Source: Halobacillus litoralis
GTDB taxonomy: Bacteria; Bacillota; Bacilli; Bacillales; Halobacillaceae
DNA: 64,000 nucleotides
NCBI RefSeq assembly: GCF_020524085.2
Contig: NZ_CP129016.1
Coordinates: 2,040,001-2,104,000 of the forward strand
Direction: 5' to 3'
Position 1 is the stretch's first letter, and each line of letters opens with the position of its first letter. The notes beneath the pieces are model-generated. The model ran no database searches. It had not been told where the DNA came from and saw nothing but the letters and a program-made list of their open reading frames with translations. Position numbers and translations under genes: made by a program. Positions 45,452 to 53,628 of the stretch are shown here, piece after piece.

Positions 45452-46726
45452 GTGACACAAGCACAAAAAATTACAGTAGAACAAAACGGATCACTAAATG
45501 TACCAGAGCGTCCGGTTATTCCTTACATCGAAGGTGATGGAATCGGTCCTGATATTTGGGCAGCCGCTAGCCGCGTGATCGAAGCTGCCGTTGATAAAGC
45601 ATACAATAGTGAGAAATCCATCGAGTGGAAAGAAGTACTTGCTGGTCAGAAAGCTTATGATGAAACAGGTGAGTGGCTTCCAGAAGCAACTCTGGATACA
45701 ATCAGAGATTACAAGATTGCAATCAAAGGTCCTTTGACGACTCCAATTGGTGGCGGAATCCGTTCATTGAACGTAGCCCTTCGTCAAGAGTTGGACTTGT
45801 TTACATGCCTACGTCCTGTACGCTACTTCGAAGGGGTACCTTCTCCGGTTAAGCGTCCAGAAGATACAGATATGGCAATCTTCCGTGAAAACACTGAAGA
45901 TATTTATGCAGGTATCGAGTGGCAAAAAGGAACACCAGAAGTGAAGAAAGTCATCGACTTCCTTCAAAACGAAATGGGTGTACATAACATTCGTTTCCCT
46001 GAAACTTCCGGAATCGGAATTAAGCCGGTATCCGAAGAAGGTACGAAGCGATTGGTTCGTGCAGCAATTGATTATGCATTGAATGAAGGACGTAAAAACG
46101 TCACGCTCGTACACAAAGGAAACATTATGAAGTTCACAGAGGGCTCCTTCAAAGCTTGGGGTTATGAAGTTGCTGAAGAGGAATATGCTGATAAAGTATT
46201 CACATGGGCAGAATATGACCGTATTGTTGAAAAAGAAGGTAAAGACGCTGCAAACAAAGCTCAGGACGCAGCAGAAGCTGAAGGTAAGATCATCGTAAAA
46301 GATGCGATCGCAGATATCTTCCTTCAACAAATTCTTACTCGTCCGAAAGAGTTCGATGTTGTTGCAACGATGAACCTAAACGGAGACTACATCTCTGATG
46401 CACTCGCTGCACAAGTGGGTGGAATTGGAATTGCTCCAGGTGCAAACATCAACTTTGAAACAGGACATGCAATCTTTGAAGCGACACATGGTACAGCTCC
46501 GAAGTATGCGGGTCTTGATAAAGTGAATCCATCTTCTGTTATCCTTTCTGGTGTGCTTATGCTTGAGCACCTCGGTTGGAGAGAAGCGGCTGATTTAATC
46601 ACGAAATCTATGGACAAAACAATCGGAAGTAAGGTTGTCACATATGATTTCGCTCGTATGATGGAAGGCGCAACAGAAGTGAAATGCTCTGAGTTCGGTG
46701 ATGAACTGATTAAGAATATGGATTAA
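45452..46726 (+). CDS. icd: Isocitrate dehydrogenase, NADP-dependent
   Basis: 424 residues, like B. subtilis Icd. Oxidatively decarboxylates isocitrate to 2-oxoglutarate. The N-terminal [12 protein letters not shown], the substrate loop [20 protein letters not shown] with the serine/arginine cluster, [14 protein letters not shown] and the C-terminal [20 protein letters not shown] are intact; the NADP-selecting Lys/Tyr region [11 protein letters not shown] is present. GTG start with AGGAGGG. 110 nt after citZ with no strong terminator in between, and 20 nt before mdh. Confidence 0.97.
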   Translation: MTQAQKITVEQNGSLNVPERPVIPYIEGDGIGPDIWAAASRVIEAAVDKAYNSEKSIEWKEVLAGQKAYDETGEWLPEATLDTIRDYKIAIKGPLTTPIGGGIRSLNVALRQELDLFTCLRPVRYFEGVPSPVKRPEDTDMAIFRENTEDIYAGIEWQKGTPEVKKVIDFLQNEMGVHNIRFPETSGIGIKPVSEEGTKRLVRAAIDYALNEGRKNVTLVHKGNIMKFTEGSFKAWGYEVAEEEYADKVFTWAEYDRIVEKEGKDAANKAQDAAEAEGKIIVKDAIADIFLQQILTRPKEFDVVATMNLNGDYISDALAAQVGGIGIAPGANINFETGHAIFEATHGTAPKYAGLDKVNPSSVILSGVLMLEHLGWREAADLITKSMDKTIGSKVVTYDFARMMEGATEVKCSEFGDELIKNMD

Positions 46727-46746
46727 TCAATAAGGGAGAGTGGGTC

Positions 46747-47688
<942 letters not shown>

Positions 47689-47693
47689 AGGTG

Positions 47694-47730
47694 AAGGGAT
47701 TCGGGGAAAACCCTCGGGTCCCTTTTTTTA
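47694..47730 (+). terminator. Terminator of citZ-icd-mdh
   Basis: AGGGA-TTCG-GGG / CCC-TCGGG-TCCCT stem with G-U pairs, loop AAAA, then a T7 run. Confidence 0.85.
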
Positions 47731-47737
47731 ACACTAA

Positions 47738-47751
47738 AGAAAACGCTTACA
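47738..47751 (+). promoter_or_regulatory. cre site upstream of the MaoC-like gene
   Basis: AGAAAACGCTTACA matches the cre consensus at 13 of 14 positions, 12 nt before the start codon and just after the mdh terminator. It suggests CcpA control. Confidence 0.65.
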
Positions 47752-47763
47752 AGAGGTGAGGAT

Positions 47764-48240
47764 ATGTTAGGAAAAAAGAGAAAGCTTGGAAAGAAAATCA
47801 ATGATTTGAAAACCGGCGAAAAATTCACGACTTCTTTTACAGTCGAAGACCGTGATTTACTTATGTATCTAGGTTTGACCAATGATGCAAACCCTTTGTA
47901 TATTCAGCATGATTATGCTTCACAAACACCTTTTAAACGCCCGGTCGTACCGACAGTTATGGTATTTGGTATGGTGTCGTCTATTGTATCCATGCATTTG
48001 CCTGGTCCGGGGAGTCACATCATAAAGCAAAATATAGAATACCCTAAACCTGTTTATCATTATTCAGACGTCCGTTTTGACGCTGAAGTAACAGCTATTC
48101 ACAAAGAAGAACATCAAGTTGAACTGCAAGTGGTAGGACTTGATGAAGAAGGCGACGAGGTCGTGAGAGGAATGCTTGTCGTTCAACCACCGTATGAACC
48201 CGATTCTATGAATGCAATCTCATTGGAGAACTTTTATTAA
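47764..48240 (+). CDS. MaoC-like (R)-specific enoyl hydratase
   Basis: 158 residues with a hotdog fold. The hydratase-2 catalytic pair is visible in the MaoC pattern GLTNDANPLYIQHDYASQTP (Asp and His about five residues apart). VPTVMVFGMVSSIVSMHLPG and the GSHIIKQNIEYPKPVYHYSD segment complete the fold. It probably hydrates a trans-2-enoyl-CoA. ATG 47764 has AGAGGTGAGG upstream. It sits between mdh and phoP, with a cre site just ahead, hence likely catabolite-regulated. Confidence 0.82.
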   Translation: MLGKKRKLGKKINDLKTGEKFTTSFTVEDRDLLMYLGLTNDANPLYIQHDYASQTPFKRPVVPTVMVFGMVSSIVSMHLPGPGSHIIKQNIEYPKPVYHYSDVRFDAEVTAIHKEEHQVELQVVGLDEEGDEVVRGMLVVQPPYEPDSMNAISLENFY

Positions 48241-48500
48241 ATTCGGAACTGCCGCTTAGTTCTCACTTATTACAACAAGCCGCTCGGACTAAAAAGAGGC
48301 CAGCGGCTTATTCCTCTTTTCGCCATACCCCTAAAGATAGGCACACCATCCGCTTCCTTTTCCACATAATCTAAGAGTCTTTAAACGGATGAAAAAGAGC
48401 TTAATGTCTATATTAAGATTAAGTAAAAATGGTAAAGATCCGTATTCAAATTGTAAACTTCATTGTATGATGAAAGTAACTTGTAGTAGAGGTGATGGCA

Positions 48501-49196
48501 TTGGAACAAAAAATTCTAATTGTAGATGATGAAGAATCTATTGTAACTTTATTAAAATATAATATTGATCAAGCAGGATATGAGACAGATGTGGCCTTTA
48601 ACGGAACGGATGCTCTTGAAAAAGCCTCGAAAGACCATTTTGACTTAATCGTCCTTGACGTTATGCTTCCGGGGATGGATGGTATGGAAGTATGTAAGAA
48701 ATTGAGGCAAATGCAAGTGAATACGCCTGTCCTCATGTTGACTGCTAAAGACGATGAGTTTGATAAGGTACTTGGTCTTGAGCTTGGTGCAGACGATTAC
48801 TTGACCAAACCATTCAGCCCTAGAGAAGTCGTAGCTAGGATCAAAGCAATCTTGAGAAGAATGGTTCGGGAAAATGTGGTAAACGATCAAAAAATTATTC
48901 AAATTGCTGATCTATCTATTTACCCTGAACAATATGAGGCAACAATCAAGGAAGAGCCTTTAACCTTTACCCCGAAAGAATTTGAGCTTCTCTTATACCT
49001 GGCTCAAAACTTAGGTCGTGTACTTTCCAGAGACCAACTATTAAGTGCCGTTTGGAATTATGATTTCGCCGGAGACACTCGTATTGTCGATGTCCATGTT
49101 AGCCATTTACGTGAAAAAATTGAACCCGAGACGAAAAAACCAGTGTATATAAAAACAATACGTGGGCTCGGTTATAAAATGGAGGAGCCTAAATAA
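48501..49196 (+). CDS. phoP: Phosphate-responsive response regulator PhoP
   Basis: 231 residues. OmpR-type regulator: receiver domain (residues 1-about 120) with the acidic pocket DDEE, phospho-acceptor Asp53 in LIVLDVMLPG and Lys in YLTKPF; winged helix from about 135 (TFTPKEFELLLYLAQNLGRV, VHVSHLREKIE). It governs the phosphate-starvation response with PhoR. TTG 48501 is chosen because AGAGGTGAT is 8 nt upstream and gives the usual start M-x-x-KILIVDDEES; ATG 48495 is the alternative. phoR starts right after its stop (TAAATG). Confidence 0.93.
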   Translation: MEQKILIVDDEESIVTLLKYNIDQAGYETDVAFNGTDALEKASKDHFDLIVLDVMLPGMDGMEVCKKLRQMQVNTPVLMLTAKDDEFDKVLGLELGADDYLTKPFSPREVVARIKAILRRMVRENVVNDQKIIQIADLSIYPEQYEATIKEEPLTFTPKEFELLLYLAQNLGRVLSRDQLLSAVWNYDFAGDTRIVDVHVSHLREKIEPETKKPVYIKTIRGLGYKMEEPK

Positions 49197-50951
49197 ATGA
49201 GCTCCAATACTAGGCCACTGATGACCTATACGGTTTTAGTGGTCATTGTCATGCTAGGGCTGGGTATTATTCTTGCTCAACTGACCCGTGGCTATTTTAT
49301 CAATATATTTGAAGAGCGAGTAGAGTTGGAAAGTCAATATTTCATCACGTACTTGGATCAGTTTACGGAAGATAGGGAAGTAAGTCAGGATGAGTTGTAT
49401 AATTTTAGTGAACAGTTGAATACAGGCATGATTTTTATATCGGATTCTGGAGAGAGAATAATTGATACGGTTGATGCTGTACCTGTCATAAATACTGATG
49501 AAAAGCAGGAAGTGATCAAAAGGGTTGAGAATGGAACCTCCCCGATGAATGAAGGGCAGATGCTGGATGAGATCTTCTATTACCCTGTGAATAATAGTGT
49601 GGATGATATTGATGGCACACTTATTCTTCTGTCGCCCGTGGAAGCATTAACTAATATTACAAAAAATATCTGGCTTTTAATCGGGTTTACATTACTTCTT
49701 GGTCTTTTAGTTATATTTGTCATTGGCTTTAACGTGTTTTCTAAATATATCCGCCCTATTCGATCAGCCGCTAATGTCGCTACAGAACTTGCGAAAGGAA
49801 ATTATAAAGCAAGGACTTATGAAGGACATTTTGGTGAAGCTGGGCAACTTAGCCAGTCGATTAATATCCTGGCAAGGAATCTGCAGGAGATGACGAGTAC
49901 AAAGGGTATGCAGGAGAACCAATTAGAAGCTGTCATCAATAATATGGGGAATGGGTTAGTATTGATTGATGAAAAAGGGTATATTCTACTTTTGAACCGT
50001 GCTTTCTTAGAAACGTTTAAAGGAGAGCAAAAAGACTTTATCGGTCATTTGTATCACGATGCTATCCCTTACACAACCATTCACGAGACAGTACAGAAGA
50101 TTTATATGTTTGAAGAAACGGTGAGTGAAACGTTTGTCCTGCCTGTTAATATAGACAGGAAACACTTGGAGGTCACCGGGGCTCCCATATTCAGCGAAGG
50201 CCAAAAATGGAGAGGAGTCGTTTTGGTTTTCCATGATATATCTGAACTGAAACAGTTGGAGCAAATGAGAAAAGACTTTGTAGCTAACGTTTCTCATGAA
50301 TTGAAAACTCCAATTACTTCTATTCGTGGTTTTTCAGAAACACTGCTTGACGGGGCTATGAAAGATGAAAAGATGCTCGAGCAGTTTTTACAAATCATCT
50401 TAAAAGAAAGTGGCCGGTTACAGTCCTTGATTCAAGACCTTTTGGAATTGTCCAAACTTGAAAGGGATGACTTCCTCTTAAATGTTGAACAAGTGGAAGT
50501 CCAACGGTTGTTAAATGATTTACTACCAATTGTGGAACAACATGCCGAGCAAAAAGAAGTGAAGTTCCATGCTTCCGTGCATGGGAATACTATGATTCAA
50601 GGTGATTCCAGCCGCTTGAAACAAGTGTTTATGAACTTGTTAACGAATGCCATTAATTATTCAGGAGATGAAGGAGAAGTTACATTAGAATTTCAAGAAT
50701 TAGAAAATCATGTAACGATTAAAATCACTGATAATGGTGTGGGAATACCAGAGGAAGAAATATCCAGGATCTTTGAGAGGTTCTACCGTGTGGATAAAGC
50801 GAGAAGCAGGAACTCAGGTGGTACAGGTCTCGGGCTTGCCATTGTAAAACACATTGTAGAAGCTCATGAAGGGACCATCCATGTAGAAAGTGAAGTGGAT
50901 GTCGGGACGGCATTTTATGTTGAGATTCCAAAGAAGTTTACGGAAAATTAA
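49197..50951 (+). CDS. phoR: Phosphate sensor histidine kinase PhoR
   Basis: 584 residues. Two transmembrane helices (about 9-28 and 158-180) flank an extracytoplasmic domain. A HAMP linker (about 182-235), a PAS domain (about 240-345, AVINNMGNGLVLIDEKGYIL), the phospho-acceptor box FVANVSHELKTPITSIRGF with His367, and an ATPase domain with N, G1 and G2 boxes (LLTNAINYSG, DNGVGIPEEE, GGTGLGLAIVK) follow. It is directly coupled to phoP, with no gap. The terminator is 80 nt downstream. Confidence 0.95.
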   Translation: MSSNTRPLMTYTVLVVIVMLGLGIILAQLTRGYFINIFEERVELESQYFITYLDQFTEDREVSQDELYNFSEQLNTGMIFISDSGERIIDTVDAVPVINTDEKQEVIKRVENGTSPMNEGQMLDEIFYYPVNNSVDDIDGTLILLSPVEALTNITKNIWLLIGFTLLLGLLVIFVIGFNVFSKYIRPIRSAANVATELAKGNYKARTYEGHFGEAGQLSQSINILARNLQEMTSTKGMQENQLEAVINNMGNGLVLIDEKGYILLLNRAFLETFKGEQKDFIGHLYHDAIPYTTIHETVQKIYMFEETVSETFVLPVNIDRKHLEVTGAPIFSEGQKWRGVVLVFHDISELKQLEQMRKDFVANVSHELKTPITSIRGFSETLLDGAMKDEKMLEQFLQIILKESGRLQSLIQDLLELSKLERDDFLLNVEQVEVQRLLNDLLPIVEQHAEQKEVKFHASVHGNTMIQGDSSRLKQVFMNLLTNAINYSGDEGEVTLEFQELENHVTIKITDNGVGIPEEEISRIFERFYRVDKARSRNSGGTGLGLAIVKHIVEAHEGTIHVESEVDVGTAFYVEIPKKFTEN

Positions 50952-51029
50952 TATTTCATTAAATTAAGGTTAACATTACTTCGATAGAATACCTTTGAAA
51001 CCCTTTCATCCAAGGTGTTTTCTCTTTTT

Positions 51030-51062
51030 GGCAGAAGCTTCCCTCGCTTCTGCCTTTTTTTG
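51030..51062 (+). terminator. Terminator of phoPR
   Basis: GGCAGAAGC / GCTTCTGCC stem (51030-51038 / 51046-51054), loop TTCCCTC, T7 run. Confidence 0.9.
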
Positions 51063-51259
51063 TTTCGATTCCGTTAAAACCTTGTAAAAATACACCCCCA
51101 TACTTCCCATTCAAAATTCAATCCCTTAACCAATGTTCTGCTATAGGATGCATTCAATATACTGCAGTTATTATAATAAAGTGCTCTATAACAAGCTTTT
51201 CTCATGCGGAATTGCGTCCTTAGTAGTGCATTCTCTTCCAATTACCAAGTGCATAAAGG

Positions 51260-51473
51260 CAGCTTATTTCGAAGTGGTTTAGAGATACTCATCGGGCAAA
51301 GGGGCAGAGGGGAATGGGGAGACTCCTGCGGAAAAAAAGTGCATGGTGAGACCCCACAGGACGAAGTCCGAGGAGGCTCACCGCGCTTCCGCGGAAAGCG
51401 AGCCATTCCCCGCAGCCCCCATCCACTCAATAAAAGTCTCGAAATTGATTCTTCAAGAATAGGGAGCTTTAGT
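51260..51473 (+). repeat. Repeat copy D of the palindromic element
   Basis: About 214 bp in plus orientation. Left end AGCTTATTTCGAAGTGGTTT, core with GAGGGGAATGGGGAGACTCC, GAGACCCCACAGGACGAAGT, CCGAGGAGGCTCA and CGCGGAAAGCGAG, right end CATCCACTCAATAAAAGTCT and CGAAATTGAT, closing with GGGAGCTTTAGT. The two ends are imperfect inverted repeats. With the phoR terminator and the hflK promoter it accounts for the 609-bp gap between phoR and hflK. Confidence 0.85.
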
Positions 51474-51498
51474 GATGATAAAACGAAGGTTACTTTTT

Positions 51499-51524
51499 TG
51501 AAACCTTTTTGTTACATAACCGTA
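51499..51524 (+). promoter_or_regulatory. ECF sigma-W-type promoter of hflKC
   Basis: TGAAAC (51499-51504), exactly 16 bp, CGTA (51521-51524): a full match to the sigma-W consensus, 36 nt before the hflK start. The homologous SPFH genes floA and floT of B. subtilis are sigma-W targets. Confidence 0.78.
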
Positions 51525-51560
51525 ATTATAGTATCCATAAAAGATAAAGGGGAAGTCGAT

Positions 51561-52520
51561 ATGAGTCTTAAACAATTTTACAAATGGACGGGCCTTGTCG
51601 TCGTGGGGGTGTTGCTGGTCATAGCACTACTTACAACATGGTACACCGTGGATGAATCGGAGCAGGCGGTCGTCCTTACTTTCGGGAAAGCTGAGGATGG
51701 CATAACAGAACCAGGCTTGCACTTCAAAATGCCATGGCCGGTCCAAGAAGTAGAAAAAATGTCGAAAGAAACGTTTAGCTTGGATTTCGGGTTCGATGAC
51801 AGCGGAGACGAAACGGATAAAGTAACGATGATTACAGGAGACGATATGATTTTACAGGCTGATCTCGTCGTCCAATGGAAGATTACGGATCCAGCTGCTT
51901 ATTTGTTTGCCTCGGAGAAACCTGAACAGGTTTTATTTAATGCCACATCTTCTTCACTTAGAGGTGTCATTGGAAGTAGTGAAATTGATGAAGCTCTAAC
52001 ATCTGGTAAAGCTGAAATTGAAAATGAAGTGAGAGAAGGGTTAGTCAGTTTAATTGATAGCTATGAAATTGGTGTATCCATTATAGATGTTCGTCTGCAG
52101 GAGGTCGATCTTCCGAATAAGGAAGTACGCTCGGCGTTTACAAAGGTGACAGATGCGAGGGAACAGAAACAAAGTAAGGTGAATGAAGCGGAGAAGTATG
52201 CCAACCAGAAACGCGAAGAAGCGCTTGGTGAAAAAGACGCGATTATTCAAAGGTCGGAAGGTGCGAAAGTAGAGAGAATTCAACAAGCAACCGGTGCTGT
52301 TGCTAGTTTTAATGCCTTGCTTGAGGAGTATCAGGGGAACGAAGCGATTACCCGTGAGCGTCTTGTGATGGAGACACTTGAAGAAGTGCTTCCAGAGGCT
52401 AACGTCTACATTATGAATGATGATGGAAACACATTGAAATACCTTCCATTAAATCAAGGAACCGTTCAAAATGTTGTACCTCCTAGTTCGGCGGAAGACG
52501 AGGAGAGTGAAGAATCATGA
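51561..52520 (+). CDS. hflK: HflK, SPFH-family membrane protease regulator
   Basis: 319 residues. One N-terminal transmembrane helix (about 12-31), then the SPFH/band-7 domain (DESEQAVVLTFGKAEDGITE, GLHFKMPWPVQEV) and a coiled-coil with VNEAEKYANQKREEALGEKD, ending in an acidic tail. HflK and HflC form a large cage on the membrane that surrounds and modulates FtsH. The ATG at 51561 has AAGGGGAAG upstream; the much longer upstream open frame reads through the repeat and is not used. hflC overlaps by 4 nt (ATGA). B. subtilis lacks close HflKC orthologues, so this pair is an accessory trait. Confidence 0.9.
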   Translation: MSLKQFYKWTGLVVVGVLLVIALLTTWYTVDESEQAVVLTFGKAEDGITEPGLHFKMPWPVQEVEKMSKETFSLDFGFDDSGDETDKVTMITGDDMILQADLVVQWKITDPAAYLFASEKPEQVLFNATSSSLRGVIGSSEIDEALTSGKAEIENEVREGLVSLIDSYEIGVSIIDVRLQEVDLPNKEVRSAFTKVTDAREQKQSKVNEAEKYANQKREEALGEKDAIIQRSEGAKVERIQQATGAVASFNALLEEYQGNEAITRERLVMETLEEVLPEANVYIMNDDGNTLKYLPLNQGTVQNVVPPSSAEDEESEES

Positions 52521-53443
52521 GTGAAGAAATCTTTAATGAAAATGAAAAACAAAAGAAGGACCTCAGAAAGTACGTGAAAGCTGGAGTCACATTACTAGTC
52601 ATTATAGGGATTCTCCTTATAGGTATAAATTCAATGGTGATCGCTAAAGAAGGGGAGTATAAGGTCGTTCGCCAATTTGGAGATGTTGTGAAGATTCACG
52701 AAGAGCCGGGTCTTAAGTTCAAGATCCCATTAGTGCAAGAAGTATCCACCCTCTCTAAAAAGAAGATGGTCTACGATGTAGATGAAAAAGAGATCACCAC
52801 TTTGGATAAAAAGCGGATGATTATCGATAATTATGCCATTTGGAGCATCACTGACCCCGAAAATATGATTGCTAATGCCCGGACTGAGATGAATGCAGAA
52901 GCGAGAATGGGAGAGTTTATTTTCTCCATTGTCCGATCTGAATTAGGGAAGATGAATTTTTCTGAGATAATTAATGAGGAAGAGAGTTCCAGAGGCGTAT
53001 TGAATGAAGAAATTACGGCCAAGGTTAACGAATATCTGCAAAGAGACAATTATGGCATCGTTGTAGATGACGTACGAATAAAGCGGTCTGACCTGCCGGA
53101 GGCAAATGAGGAAGCTGTTTTCAATCAAATGATTACAGACCGTGAAAAAATAGCTCAACAGTACTTGTCAGAAGGAGAAGCGGATAAGAGTAGAATTCAT
53201 GCAGAAGTTGACCGGGAAGTACAGGAAATGTTGTCTACAGCTCGGGCAAATGCTGAAAAAATAAGAGCAGAAGGCGAAAAGGAAGCTGCTCAGATATACA
53301 ACAATGCCTTTTCTCAAGATCCGGAGTTCTACCAACTTTATCGAACCCTGGAATCTTATAAGAAGACGATTGATGGGGAGACGACCATTATTCTTCCTCA
53401 GGATTCTCCTTATGCTGAATTACTTTTAGGTTATTTTGAATAA
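52517..53443 (+). CDS. hflC: HflC, SPFH-family partner of HflK
   Basis: 308 residues. N-terminal transmembrane helix (about 24-42), SPFH domain (AKEGEYKVVRQFGDVVKIHE, GLKFKIPLVQEV) and the family-specific RTEMNAEARMGEFIFSIVRSELG with DDVRIKRSDLPEANEEAV, then helical oligomerisation region (ANAEKIRAEGEKEAAQIYNN) and the C-terminal FYQLYRTLESYKKTI. Translationally coupled to hflK. Followed by a hairpin and polA. Confidence 0.92.
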   Translation: MSEEIFNENEKQKKDLRKYVKAGVTLLVIIGILLIGINSMVIAKEGEYKVVRQFGDVVKIHEEPGLKFKIPLVQEVSTLSKKKMVYDVDEKEITTLDKKRMIIDNYAIWSITDPENMIANARTEMNAEARMGEFIFSIVRSELGKMNFSEIINEEESSRGVLNEEITAKVNEYLQRDNYGIVVDDVRIKRSDLPEANEEAVFNQMITDREKIAQQYLSEGEADKSRIHAEVDREVQEMLSTARANAEKIRAEGEKEAAQIYNNAFSQDPEFYQLYRTLESYKKTIDGETTIILPQDSPYAELLLGYFE

Positions 53444-53454
53444 ACGATCAGGCG

Positions 53455-53507
53455 CGCCTTTTTCCTCTCTACTGCAAACGTGGTAGAATGATGAAAAAGG
53501 CGTTTTT
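53455..53507 (+). promoter_or_regulatory. Hairpin terminator of hflKC overlapping the polA -10
   Basis: CGCCTTTTT (53455-53463) pairs with AAAAAGGCG (53494-53502), followed by TTTTT. Inside is an extended -10, TGGTAGAAT (53481-53489), likely the polA promoter. Termination and initiation signals are superimposed. Confidence 0.5.
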
Positions 53508-53628
53508 ACATACCAATGGAACCTCAGAATCCTTTGAAGAAATATACATTGATTCATTAAACCAACGAAGACTAAAAAAAGAAACAGATGGAGATCATCG
53601 AGTATCTTCTATAACGAGGAGTGAGCCA

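Noticed and set aside
48265..48325. Competing hairpins (AGCCGCT/GCGGCT and AAAAAGAGG/CCTCTTTT) before phoP as an attenuator
   Set aside because: They lie just after the MaoC-like gene and most simply act as its 3' end; phoP has about 170 nt of its own upstream sequence.
51204..51560. An N-terminal extension of HflK of about 119 residues
   Set aside because: It reads through repeat copy D and the sigma-W-type promoter. The internal ATG 51561 has a good ribosome binding site and gives the family's normal N-terminus.
53488..53628. A 47-residue N-terminal extension of PolA
   Set aside because: It starts within the hairpin, lacks a proper ribosome binding site and is absent from Pol I proteins.
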